From assembly GCA_903858185.1 (NCBI GenBank), contig CAIOHT010000094.1, positions 1-64,000 of the forward strand: a DNA stretch of 64,000 nt. The letters run 5' to 3'. The DNA comes from an uncultured Caulobacterales bacterium. Its GTDB lineage: Bacteria > Pseudomonadota > Alphaproteobacteria > Caulobacterales > Caulobacteraceae. Below the pieces are notes generated by a model. It saw nothing but the letters and a program-made list of their open reading frames with translations, had not been told where the DNA came from and did not search any database. This document shows positions 1 through 8,346 of this stretch, piece by piece. A program made the position numbers and the translations under genes. Within the stretch, counting starts at the first letter, position 1. Every line of letters begins with the position of its first letter.

Positions 1-1285
1 CGGTGCGCACGTCGCTCCAGCGGTCCGCCGGGATGTCGCCGTAGGCGACGGGAACGAGTTGCGCCGTCCCGGCGCTGACCGTGGCGACCCGGCCATAGAG
101 AATCACCGCCTCCTGGCCGCCCTTTGCCAGCTGAACCTCGGACAGTCCGACGATCGCGCCGACGGTTACGCCCTGAAGCGCCCCGGCGTTCAGGGTCAGG
201 CTGCTGAAGGACCCCGACTGCGGCTTGAACACTGTCCAGGCCGTCGAGGCGGCGTCGCCCGCGTCGCCCAGCACCGGCTTGTCCAGGTCGCCCTCGAACT
301 CCGGGGTGGAGGGGACGTTCTGCGCGCTGTAGCCAACCTGCACCCGGGTCGCGGCTTCGCGATAGGTACGTACCGAAGGGTCCGCCAGGGCGGCCGCCAG
401 ATACATGGTCAGCACGCCGTTCGGTTTCCGCTCGGCCCGGGGCAGGTAGACCGGCCCCAGCACCTGGTCGGCGCGGGTATCGGCCGCCGCCGCCATGAAG
501 GCCACGAAGCTGCCCTTGCCGCCGCCGCCGGCCGCAACTTCGACGCGGCTGTCACGCTGGCGGGGCCTGCCCCGGAAGGTCTCCATGGCCGTCGCCGCCG
601 CGGCGTCGGTATCAGCCTTCGGGATGCCCAGCAGGCGGCGGAAATCGATGCTCGCCGGTCCGTTCGCCGCGCCGCGCACCGAGTCGCCGCTGTGGCAGAA
701 GTCGCCAATGAAGATGACGTCGGCGCCGCGGGCGCGGATCGCGTCGATCCAGCCCGCGACCTCGTCGTCGATGATCGCATTCTCGACCCGGTCCTTGCCG
801 CCGGTCCACAGGCCGTGGTCGACCGGAATGAAGATCTCGTCGAGACCATCGGCCTCGAGACTTCCGGTCTGCGGCTGCTGGGAGCCATGGCCCGACAGCA
901 GGATAACGACCTGGTCGCCGGCCGAGACGCGCGCGGCGAGACCGCCCAGCGCCGCAGCAATCCTGGTCCGGGTCGGAGCGCCAGCCACCTTCACGCCGGG
1001 CGGCAACGGATAGTCGGCCAGTTCTGGATGCTCGATCAGCAGCGTGACGTTGCCGGCGCTGGCGCCCCGCGAGATCAGCGCCTGGGCCATCAGGATCGCG
1101 TCGTTGCGGGCCCCTTTCAGGTTCACGCGGTCAGCCTGGGTGTCGCCCGCATCGCGGAGCGCCTTCTCCAGTCGACCGTAGTCGGAAGCCCCGACCAGGA
1201 CCGAGTAGACCTCCGACGCGGCGGCGGGACGGGCGAGCAGGACGCAGGCCGCGAACGCGACGAGCGCGACGAGCATTCTGGACAT
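1..1285 (-). CDS. Caspase-family (C14) cysteine protease, exported; 3' end outside window
   Basis: Read on the minus strand from ATG at 1285 with no stop before position 1, so at least 428 residues are present. Residues 1-23 form a signal peptide ending in ARPAAA. The caspase p20-like core follows: the catalytic His lies in SGHG (H133), an acidic segment DGLDEIFIPVD follows at about 147-156, and the nucleophile Cys lies in GDFCHSG (C197). A p10-like segment reads SFVAFMAAAAD. After about residue 330 comes a beta-rich region of unknown role. The gene starts 14 nt after the stop of the histidine kinase, so it is the last visible gene of the leftward protease/two-component operon. Metacaspases and orthocaspases usually cut after basic residues; the specificity and the substrate are not known here. 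Family assignment is firm, periplasmic location is inferred from the signal peptide. Confidence 0.85.
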   Translation of the reverse strand, partial: MSRMLVALVAFAACVLLARPAAASEVYSVLVGASDYGRLEKALRDAGDTQADRVNLKGARNDAILMAQALISRGASAGNVTLLIEHPELADYPLPPGVKVAGAPTRTRIAAALGGLAARVSAGDQVVILLSGHGSQQPQTGSLEADGLDEIFIPVDHGLWTGGKDRVENAIIDDEVAGWIDAIRARGADVIFIGDFCHSGDSVRGAANGPASIDFRRLLGIPKADTDAAAATAMETFRGRPRQRDSRVEVAAGGGGKGSFVAFMAAAADTRADQVLGPVYLPRAERKPNGVLTMYLAAALADPSVRTYREAATRVQVGYSAQNVPSTPEFEGDLDKPVLGDAGDAASTAWTVFKPQSGSFSSLTLNAGALQGVTVGAIVGLSEVQLAKGGQEAVILYGRVATVSAGTAQLVPVAYGDIPADRWSDVRT

Positions 1286-1299
1286 GGCGGACCTCCGGG

Positions 1300-2697
1300 T
1301 CATGCGGGCGGCAGGGGCAGATGCAGGCTGGCGCGAAAGCCGCCGTCTGCGAGGTTGGCGAGAATCAGATCCCCGCCGTGACGGCGAGCGACGCTGGCGG
1401 CGATAGCGAGACCGAGGCCATGGCCCGGCTGGTCATGACCGCCACGCACGCCCGGCTGGGTGGCCCGACCCAGAAGCTCGGGCGGCATGCCGGGGCCGGT
1501 GTCCTCGACAACCACCAGCGCATGGTTGGCATCGCGACCGGTGCTCACGCGGATGGCGCCGCCGGCCGGGGTGAATTTCACGGCGTTGGCGACGATGTTG
1601 TCGATCGCCCTGACCAGCAGGGACCGGACGCCCATGATCTCGACGGGGCTGCCGTGCACGGTCAGGCGAACGCCCCCGGCGTCCTCGGCGATCAGGGCAT
1701 GGTCTTCGCAAACTTCGTCGGTCAGCGCCCGCAGATCGAAGAAGGCGGTCTGACCGCCGTGGCCGGCCTCGACTTCGCGCAGCCAGAGGAAATCGTCGAT
1801 CGTCCGCGACAGGTTGCGAAGATCTTCGGCGGCCAGATCCAGTTCAGCGGCCGCGCCGGGTGTCAGGTCCTCGCGCAGCGCGCCCAGGCGCGCCTGGATG
1901 CGGTTCAGGGGCGTGCGGAGATCATGCGCAATCTCGTCGGACACATCGCGCATGCCTTCGACGTAACGGCCGACCCGGTCGAGCATATGGTTTACACGTC
2001 GGGCCAGCAGACCAAACTCGTCGAGGCGGTCAGCGGCCGGCGCCCTGGCGTCCATTTCACCGGCCTCGACGCGCTCGCAGGCATCGGTGATCGCACGCAG
2101 GCGCTGGTTGTAGCGGACGGCGAACAGCCACGCGACGGCACCGCCCGCCAGCGCAAGGCCGAGGATCGTGAGACCGCTGACACGCAGGATGCGACCGGAG
2201 ACAAGGTTGACCGGCTCGACGTGGCGTCCGACGAGCAGCTGGTCGCCGTTGGGAAACCGGTGCACCGCGGCGATGACCTCATCGCCTCCCGGGCGGGCCT
2301 GATAGCGGACGAGACCGCGCCGGAACGGCTGGAGCGCCGCCGGCCAGGCCACCGCGCCGCTGACGACCTTGCCGCGCCGGTAGACGAAAACCCGACCGGA
2401 CGTACCGCCCGCATCAGGTTCGGAACGGAACCGGGCGACGTCGGCGGCAAGGTCCGCGCCCTCGCGATGATCGCCCGCCGGCCCGGTGAAGCCCTTCATG
2501 ATCGACAGCGCTTCGGATCCCTGGGCCTGCCTGGCCAGCTTGCTCTCGAGGAAGGCGGCAAGCTCACCCTCCGCTCCGGCGGCCGCTCGCTCGCGCCGAA
2601 GGTCGCGGTCGAGCAGCAGCGCCCCCCCGAGGGCCGTCCCTGAGGCGATGACCGCGAAGGTCACCAGCCACACCGCGAGGAAGGCCGGCGCACGCAT
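1300..2697 (-). CDS. Sensor histidine kinase (HAMP, HisKA, HATPase)
   Basis: 465 residues. An N-terminal membrane segment (about 7-29) and a second one (about 173-195) bracket a periplasmic sensor region of about 140 residues that resembles no named domain I can recognise. HAMP covers about 195-248. The phosphoacceptor is H258 in DEIAHDLRTPLNR. The ATP-binding half shows the N box (NIVANAVKFTP, about 367-377), G1 (EDTGPGMP) and G2 (GHGLGLAI). The ATG overlaps the stop of the response regulator by one base (TGATG), so the pair is translationally coupled. It should phosphorylate the OmpR-type regulator encoded just upstream. The signal is unknown; the neighbours suggest envelope stress or misfolded periplasmic proteins. 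Confidence 0.93.
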   Translation of the reverse strand: MRAPAFLAVWLVTFAVIASGTALGGALLLDRDLRRERAAAGAEGELAAFLESKLARQAQGSEALSIMKGFTGPAGDHREGADLAADVARFRSEPDAGGTSGRVFVYRRGKVVSGAVAWPAALQPFRRGLVRYQARPGGDEVIAAVHRFPNGDQLLVGRHVEPVNLVSGRILRVSGLTILGLALAGGAVAWLFAVRYNQRLRAITDACERVEAGEMDARAPAADRLDEFGLLARRVNHMLDRVGRYVEGMRDVSDEIAHDLRTPLNRIQARLGALREDLTPGAAAELDLAAEDLRNLSRTIDDFLWLREVEAGHGGQTAFFDLRALTDEVCEDHALIAEDAGGVRLTVHGSPVEIMGVRSLLVRAIDNIVANAVKFTPAGGAIRVSTGRDANHALVVVEDTGPGMPPELLGRATQPGVRGGHDQPGHGLGLAIAASVARRHGGDLILANLADGGFRASLHLPLPPA

Positions 2698-3584
2698 CAG
2701 TCGCCGGCCCGCAGGTTGCGCAGCATCAGCCCCTGGCCACGGATCGAGATCACCAGCGGACGGGCCGCGTCGGGCACAACAGCGGCGCCCGCCGCGTCCG
2801 CCGCGGCTTCCATCCGCTTGCGCAGCCGGGAGGCGTGGACATCGATGCGGTTCTCGAACTCGTCAGGCTGGAAATTGTACTCGGGCCAGCAGCGATCCCA
2901 GATCATCGACCGGGTCACGGGCAGGCCGAGGTTGCGCGCGAGAAGGATCAGGATCGCGTACTCGCGCCCGGTGAACTTTATCGCCTGGTCACCCAGCGAG
3001 GCCTCAAGGGCGGCGGGTCGCAGGACCAGCGGGCCGTTCGCGATCACCTCCGGCGCATCGTCGCGACCGGCTGCCGGCGCCCATGCCGAGCGGCGCAGCA
3101 GGGCCACGGACCGTGCGAGCAGCTCGAGCTCGGCCACGGGCTTGACCAGGTAGTCGTCGGCGCCGGCGACCAGGCCTTCGAGGCGCTGCCGATCAACGCC
3201 CAGGGCGGTAAGGAACATGGCCGCCACCGGCGCACGGCCCGTTGCGATCTCCGCAGCCCGGATTCGCTCCAGCGCCTCGCGCCCGTCGATGCCGGGCGTG
3301 TTCCGGTCCAGGATCAGCAGGTCGAAGCCGCCCTGTCCCGCAGCGTCGACCGCTTCCAGACCGTTCTGGACCCAGACCACCCGGCCGCAGCCAGCGCCGG
3401 TCAGGACATCGCGAATCCGCTCACCGACGGCGGGTTCGTCCTCCAGCAGGAGGACCGAGCGACCGGCGCAATGGACCGTGAACGCCCTGAGGACGTCGTC
3501 GCCGATGTCCGCGCCCGCTGCTTGCCCCGTTGCCGGATTGACGTCGTCCATAAGTACTCGCGTAACACCGATCAGGTTCGCCAT
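2697..3584 (-). CDS. OmpR/PhoB-family response regulator
   Basis: 295 residues. The receiver domain begins only at about residue 42 (SVLLLEDEPAVG) after a non-conserved N-terminal extension of about 40 residues. The phosphoacceptor is D93 in LLILDRNTPG, the switch Thr lies in FLTAL and the conserved Lys in YLVKPV. A winged-helix DNA-binding domain follows (about 195-290) with the pattern FTGREYAILILLA and ENRIDVHASRLRKRM. The ATG overlaps the stop of the upstream protease by one base (TAATG), supporting this start, although M12 is an alternative. Regulators of this class bind tandem direct repeats with a 10-11 bp period; such a repeat is present at 5012-5029 in front of the operon. Confidence 0.92.
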   Translation of the reverse strand: MANLIGVTRVLMDDVNPATGQAAGADIGDDVLRAFTVHCAGRSVLLLEDEPAVGERIRDVLTGAGCGRVVWVQNGLEAVDAAGQGGFDLLILDRNTPGIDGREALERIRAAEIATGRAPVAAMFLTALGVDRQRLEGLVAGADDYLVKPVAELELLARSVALLRRSAWAPAAGRDDAPEVIANGPLVLRPAALEASLGDQAIKFTGREYAILILLARNLGLPVTRSMIWDRCWPEYNFQPDEFENRIDVHASRLRKRMEAAADAAGAAVVPDAARPLVISIRGQGLMLRNLRAGD

Positions 3585-4954
3585 TAGAACGGCCCGACGA
3601 CCGCGTCGACCACCCCGCCGACCGGCCGCTCGGCGGCGGCGCCCCGCGTGAGGGGCAGAACGATGTGTCGCGGGGGCTCGCCGGGACGCTCGATCCGCAG
3701 CAGTGCGACCCGCGCGCGGCCCAGTCCCAGAAGGGCGAGCGCGTCTTCCACGGAGGCAGGCGTCCGACCGTTCACCGCTCGCAGGCGATCACCGGCGCGA
3801 AGCCCATAGAGCGCTGCCGGGCCATCAGCGCGAACCGAGCCGATCGCCACGCCGCCGTCCCAGTCGGACCGTCCGAGCGTGAAGGCAGGGTCCAGCGGCG
3901 CATCCCGCGACGCTGTGACGGCGGGAGCCGCGCCGGCCGGGCTCTCGCCCTCCAGCACCACGCTGGCGGAGGCTTCCCGGCCGTTGCGGAAATAGGTCAC
4001 CGGGACGGCGTCGCCCGGCCGGCTGTCGAGCAGGGCGCGGGTCAGGTCGCGCGGGCTGGTCAGGGTTGTCCCGTTGACCGCCACGATCAGGTCGCCGCTG
4101 GCCAGGCCCGCGCGGCGCGCCGCGCCGCTGTCCGCCAGGCTGTCGATGATCAGCCCTGGTCTCTCGACACCGAGCGCCTGCGCGACATCGGCATCGGCGC
4201 GGGTGACCGCGATGCCCAGCCGGCCGCGCTCGAGCCGGCCCTCGCGGGCCAGTCGCAGCAGCGCGGGCGCCGCGGTTTCCGCCGGGATGGCCAGACCCAC
4301 GCCGATGTCAAAGATCGTCTCCGGCGGGGTGGCCGTGTTCACGCCGATGACCTGACCACGCTGATCGAACAGCGGCCCGCCCGAGTTTCCGGGGTTGAGG
4401 GCGGCGTCGTGCTGCAGGAGGGCGACGGGGAACGTCTCGTCATAGAAACGGTCGCGGCCGGACAGAACCCCGGAGGTTACAGAAAAGCCGTAGCCCATGG
4501 GCGCGCCGACCGCCCAGACAGGGTCGCCCTCGCGCGCTTGCCGGCTGTCGCCGAAGGTGACGGCGGGCAGCGGCGCGCCGGCCTCGATCTGCAGGACCGC
4601 CAGGTCGAGCGTCGGATCCAGGCCGACGATCCGGGCCGGCAGCAGGCGGCCATCGCGGAGATGGACGGTGACCCTGGTCGCGCCGGAAACGACATGGGCA
4701 TTGGTGGCGACAAGGCCGATTGCGTCGAAGATAAAGCCGCTGCCGCCACCGCGACCGGACACCTGGCCCGGACGCCAGCCGGCGCCCCGGTCCACCGGTC
4801 CTTCGGAGAACACGTCGGAAGTCGCCGCGCGCTCGACCTCGATCTGGACCGTTACAGCCAGCTGGCGGGTCATCGTCGCCGGTCCGGCCAGGGCCGGCGC
4901 GGCGAACAGACTGAAGAGGAGCGCGAGCAGCGGCAGGCGGAGGCTGGGCGGCAC
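3584..4954 (-). CDS. HtrA-like serine protease with two PDZ-like domains, exported
   Basis: I start at GTG 4954, which has GGGGA about 7 nt upstream and gives a 456-residue protein beginning directly with a signal peptide (ending PALA, about residue 23); a longer frame to 5101 adds 49 residues that look non-coding. The trypsin-like domain carries H87 (TNAHVV), D117 (LDLAVL) and S191 (NPGNSGGPL), a complete triad. A PDZ domain covers about 250-345 and a second PDZ-like unit about 365-440. It should act in the periplasm as a DegP/DegS-like protease or chaperone. It is the first gene of the leftward operon with the two-component pair and the caspase. A second HtrA-like gene is divergent, 177 bp away. 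Confidence 0.9.
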   Translation of the reverse strand: MPPSLRLPLLALLFSLFAAPALAGPATMTRQLAVTVQIEVERAATSDVFSEGPVDRGAGWRPGQVSGRGGGSGFIFDAIGLVATNAHVVSGATRVTVHLRDGRLLPARIVGLDPTLDLAVLQIEAGAPLPAVTFGDSRQAREGDPVWAVGAPMGYGFSVTSGVLSGRDRFYDETFPVALLQHDAALNPGNSGGPLFDQRGQVIGVNTATPPETIFDIGVGLAIPAETAAPALLRLAREGRLERGRLGIAVTRADADVAQALGVERPGLIIDSLADSGAARRAGLASGDLIVAVNGTTLTSPRDLTRALLDSRPGDAVPVTYFRNGREASASVVLEGESPAGAAPAVTASRDAPLDPAFTLGRSDWDGGVAIGSVRADGPAALYGLRAGDRLRAVNGRTPASVEDALALLGLGRARVALLRIERPGEPPRHIVLPLTRGAAAERPVGGVVDAVVGPF

Positions 4955-5011
4955 AGGTGGTTCCCCGGTTGAACAGGCCACCGTGATGCTCGCGGGCCGG
5001 TGCGCTCGCCA

Positions 5012-5029
5012 CTGACGTTTTCTGACGTT
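5012..5029. promoter_or_regulatory. Tandem direct repeat, candidate response-regulator site
   Basis: Two copies of CTGACGTT start 10 bp apart (5012-5019 and 5022-5029) in the 177-bp space between the divergent protease operons. OmpR/PhoB-type regulators bind such head-to-tail half-sites, and one is encoded in the leftward operon about 60 bp downstream of the repeat. The position upstream of the leftward start would suit activation of that operon. A weaker CTGACG copy lies at 5079-5084. Confidence 0.45.
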
Positions 5030-5078
5030 CACCGGCGTAAGGTTTCGACAGGTCGCAAACGGGGTGACTGGCGGTAGT

Positions 5079-5107
5079 CTGACGGCGCTGCTAGTCGGCA
5101 ATACGAT
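5079..5107 (+). promoter_or_regulatory. Putative sigma-70 promoter of the rightward HtrA-TPR operon
   Basis: A -35-like CTGACG (5079-5084) and a -10-like TACGAT (5102-5107) are separated by 17 bp, each matching 4 of 6 consensus bases. The transcript would start near 5114, about 18 nt before the GTG start codon at 5132. Confidence 0.4.
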
Positions 5108-5131
5108 GTTTTCTGAAGCAAGGGGTGCGAC

Positions 5132-6577
5132 GTGGCGGGTGTCAGGGCTTTTCTGATCGCGGGTGTCAGCCTTGCGTTGGTCGCCAACGCCGCGCTGGCG
5201 CAGAGCGTCCCGACCTCTGTCGGCGCCATTCTCGATCCCCGGCGCGGTGTGCTGACCTTCCAGCCCCAGATCGGCACCTCGCTGGCTTCAGTCGTGCGCG
5301 TCGTGACCCTGGCCAACGGGACGGGCGGCCGGCGTCAGGTGACCGGAAACGGTTCGGGCGTGATCTATAACGCGGCTGAAGGCCTCATCCTGACCAATCA
5401 CCACGTGGTCAAGGACGCGGTCGCCTACCGCATCGAGTTCCTCAATGGCCGTTCGGCGGAGGCGACGCTCGTCGGCGCTGATCCCGAGACCGACATCGCC
5501 GTCCTGCGCGTCAAGGCTCCCGGGCTGCGCGCCATTGAGGTCGCCGACTCCGACGAGATCCGAGTCGGTGATCTCAGCTTCGCCGTCGGTTACCCGCTGG
5601 GTCTCGACCAGACCGTCACCATGGGCATTGTCTCGGCAGTCGGCCGGTCGAGCGGGGAGGGCATTCAGGATTACATCCAGACGGACGCGCCCATCAACAG
5701 CGGTAACTCCGGCGGCCCGCTGCTCGACAGTCGGGGACGGCTGATCGGTGTGAACACCGCGATCCTGTCGCGCGGTGGCGGGGGCAACGTCGGGATCGGC
5801 TTTGTCGTGCCGACCCGCATCGCGATGGCTGTCGCCAACCAGATCGAACGCTATGGGCGCGTCAAGCGCGGCACCCTCGGCGTCCGCGCCGGCCGCGTGA
5901 CCCAGGAACAGGCCGATGTCGCGGGTCTGGCCGATGCTCGCGGCGCCGTCCTGGATGCGGTCGAGGCCGGCTCGGCCGCCGACCGCGCCGGCCTTCGCCC
6001 GGGCGACATTATCGTCTCGGCGAACGGACGACCGGTGCTCAACGACGCCAGCCTGCGCGCGGCGATCGGCGTCGCCGAGGCCGGCAGCCGGGTTCGTCTC
6101 GACTATGTGCGGGGGCGCACCCGCGCCAAGGTCGAGGTCACACTGGCCGAAGTCACCATTGTGGTCGCCGAGTCCGGCCCCAAGTCCAATCCGAGGATCG
6201 ACGGCGGAAACTCGCCGCGTCCGCCGTCATCCATCCGCCCGACGCCCGCGCCGGCTCCCGCGCCCGCGCCTGCGCCCGAGCGTCCGGTCCAGCCGCGGCC
6301 TGCGCCGCCGCGGGTCGATGTCGGCCTGACGTTCCGGGACCTGCGCCCGACCGACCCCTATCCGGCCGAGGCCAGGGGCGCGTTCATCGCCGAGGTGGTC
6401 GATGGATCGCCGGCCGGGCAGAAGGGCCTGCAGCGCGGCGACTTGCTGATCTCGGTCGGTGACAGGCCGGTGACGTCCGCCGCCGCCGCCCGGCAGGCTA
6501 TCGACGCTGCGACCGGTCCCCTCCGGCTTGTGGTCGCGCGGGGCAATTCACTGGTCCCGATCGTCATCGGATCATGA
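5132..6577 (+). CDS. HtrA-like serine protease with two PDZ domains split by a Pro/Ala linker, exported
   Basis: 481 residues from GTG 5132, preceded by AGGGG at 5121-5125. Signal peptide of about 23 residues (ends NAALA). The catalytic triad is H91 (TNHHVV), D121 (ETDIAVL) and S193 (INSGNSGGPL). PDZ1 covers about 250-345. A proline-rich low-complexity linker (about 350-400, alternating Pro-Ala) leads to PDZ2 at about 403-480, which ends the protein. The function should be periplasmic proteolysis or chaperoning of damaged exported proteins. It heads an operon with two TPR proteins and is divergent from another HtrA-like gene, but the two differ in the linker and in domain spacing, so they are not a recent duplication. 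Confidence 0.9.
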   Translation: MAGVRAFLIAGVSLALVANAALAQSVPTSVGAILDPRRGVLTFQPQIGTSLASVVRVVTLANGTGGRRQVTGNGSGVIYNAAEGLILTNHHVVKDAVAYRIEFLNGRSAEATLVGADPETDIAVLRVKAPGLRAIEVADSDEIRVGDLSFAVGYPLGLDQTVTMGIVSAVGRSSGEGIQDYIQTDAPINSGNSGGPLLDSRGRLIGVNTAILSRGGGGNVGIGFVVPTRIAMAVANQIERYGRVKRGTLGVRAGRVTQEQADVAGLADARGAVLDAVEAGSAADRAGLRPGDIIVSANGRPVLNDASLRAAIGVAEAGSRVRLDYVRGRTRAKVEVTLAEVTIVVAESGPKSNPRIDGGNSPRPPSSIRPTPAPAPAPAPAPERPVQPRPAPPRVDVGLTFRDLRPTDPYPAEARGAFIAEVVDGSPAGQKGLQRGDLLISVGDRPVTSAAAARQAIDAATGPLRLVVARGNSLVPIVIGS

Positions 6578-6621
6578 CCCCGGCACGACGGGCCTCAAAC
6601 TAGCCGGAAGGGCGAACCAGG

Positions 6622-8346
6622 ATGCGAATTCGATCTTCCATCGCGATCCTGGCCGGCGTTCTTGCGCTGGCTGCCACCCATGCAGCCTGGGCCCAGGGCG
6701 CTGCGCCGGCGCCGGAATCAGCCGTGCCCGAGACGACCCGGCTCTACCGGGAGGCGCTGGAGGACTATCGCGCGGGCCGCTATGCCGCCGCCGAAACCCG
6801 GTTTCGAAGGGCCATGGTGATCCTTCGGGAGACCAAGGGACCCGACCATCCCGACACGCTGACCGCTATGACGGGACTTGTGAGAACCCTCGATGACCTT
6901 GGACGCGTCGCAGAGGCTGAAGTCCTGCAACGAGCGCTCTGGATGGCTCGCGTTCGCGTCAACGGACCGGACGATCAGAAAACGCTGAACGCCGAGTCGA
7001 ACCTCGCGGAAATGCTCCTGCAACTCGGGCGACCGGCCGAAGCGGAGCCCATGCTGCGGCGCCTGGTCGAGGTGCGGACGAGGCTGGAAGGGCCTGGCGA
7101 ACGGGGCGTGCTGGTCGCGCGCAGCAATCTGGCGTCCGCCCTGGAGGATCTGGGGAGAAGCGCCGAGTCGATGACTCTCATGAAGTCAGTGATGGACGAT
7201 ACGGCCCGGTTTCTCGGTCCTGAGCATCGCGACACTCTGACGGCGGTCAACAATTTCGCTCTGCGACTGCTGGCGAATGGTCAGGCAAGGGAAGCCGAGG
7301 TTCTGTTGCGGCGGAACTGGGAGATTCAGCGACGGGTTGCCGGTGAAACCGGAGCCGCCACCCTTGAGGCCGCTGGAAGCCTGTCCATGGCCCTTTCGGC
7401 GCTGGGTCGCCGCCGCGAGGCCGAAGCCCTGCAACGCGAGACCCTGACCCTACTCAGGAGAGACCGTGGCGAGACCCATCCCCGGACCCTCGGCATGGCG
7501 AACAATCTGGCCGTCAGCCTGATCGAGATGGGCCGGCCGGCGGAGGCTGAGGTCCTTCTGCGCCAGGTCCTGGCCGGGTACCGCGCGACCCGCGGGGCCG
7601 AGCACCCCGACACGCTGAATGCGATGAACAGCCTGGCGGGCGCCCTTGGCAAGCTGGGGCGGCGTGACGAGGCCGAGGCGCTGTATCGCGAAGTCTGGAT
7701 GATCCGGAAGCGCACGCGTGGCGAAGCACACCCGGACACCCTGCTTTCGGCGGCCAATCTGGCGGATGCGCTGGGCGATCTGCGGCGACCGCAGGAGGCC
7801 ATGGAGATAGTCTCTGACGTGCTTGTCCGGCGTCGCGCGACTCTGGGCGACCAGCATCCGGATACGCTGGTGGCGGCCGAAAAGGGCGCAATGCTTCTGG
7901 TGCAGATGAACCGCGCCGCGGAGGCCGTCCCGATCCTTCGGCGGGTCTGGGCGATCCGTCGGGCAAGGCAAGGCGACGCTCATCCCGCCACCCAGCGGGT
8001 GATGAACAACCTCGGCGTCGCCCTGCAGGTGGCCGGCGACGACGCGGCGGCGCTCAAGCTCTACGCCGACGGGCTTGCCGTGGCCGAGCGCGACCTGAGG
8101 CCCGGAGAGCTGCCATCCCGCGACGTGGTGAACCTGTACGTGAACGTGGCCTGGGCGCAGAAGCGGCTGGGACGACCGGACCTGGCCTGGGCGCCTTATG
8201 TGGCGGCGACATCGACACTGCTGAGGCGCTATGGCGACCGCCGCGCCAGCGGGTCGACTGAGATGGTGCTGGCCGCCCGTCGCCTGGACCGGGGGATCTT
8301 TCTCGACCAGGTCGCTGTTGGCTGGGCCTGGGCGCACCAGCCATGA
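6622..8346 (+). CDS. Exported TPR protein, kinesin-light-chain-like repeats
   Basis: 574 residues. A signal peptide of about 25 residues ends in AAWAQ. About eleven 42-residue TPR units follow, of the type with HPDTL in the loop and LxxLGRxxEAExLxR in the helices, seen at roughly 34-500. The last 50 residues leave the repeat pattern and end in GIFLDQVAVGWAWAHQP. The next gene ends in almost the same way. TPR arrays are protein-binding scaffolds; the export signal places this one in the periplasm, with the HtrA-like protease of the same operon as an obvious possible partner. No enzymatic motif is visible. Confidence 0.85.
   Translation: MRIRSSIAILAGVLALAATHAAWAQGAAPAPESAVPETTRLYREALEDYRAGRYAAAETRFRRAMVILRETKGPDHPDTLTAMTGLVRTLDDLGRVAEAEVLQRALWMARVRVNGPDDQKTLNAESNLAEMLLQLGRPAEAEPMLRRLVEVRTRLEGPGERGVLVARSNLASALEDLGRSAESMTLMKSVMDDTARFLGPEHRDTLTAVNNFALRLLANGQAREAEVLLRRNWEIQRRVAGETGAATLEAAGSLSMALSALGRRREAEALQRETLTLLRRDRGETHPRTLGMANNLAVSLIEMGRPAEAEVLLRQVLAGYRATRGAEHPDTLNAMNSLAGALGKLGRRDEAEALYREVWMIRKRTRGEAHPDTLLSAANLADALGDLRRPQEAMEIVSDVLVRRRATLGDQHPDTLVAAEKGAMLLVQMNRAAEAVPILRRVWAIRRARQGDAHPATQRVMNNLGVALQVAGDDAAALKLYADGLAVAERDLRPGELPSRDVVNLYVNVAWAQKRLGRPDLAWAPYVAATSTLLRRYGDRRASGSTEMVLAARRLDRGIFLDQVAVGWAWAHQP

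Noticed and set aside
59..1381. A 440-codon plus-strand frame at the left end
   Set aside because: It is antisense to the caspase gene, whose signal peptide and catalytic motifs read cleanly on the minus strand, and it has no domains.
3242..3651. Small plus-strand frames antisense to the response regulator
   Set aside because: Arg/Pro-rich translations without ribosome sites, complementary to a well-conserved gene.
4955..5101. An N-terminal extension of 49 residues on the leftward HtrA-like protease
   Set aside because: It covers the direct repeat and promoter region, has no ribosome site, and would bury the signal peptide; GTG 4954 has a good Shine-Dalgarno sequence.
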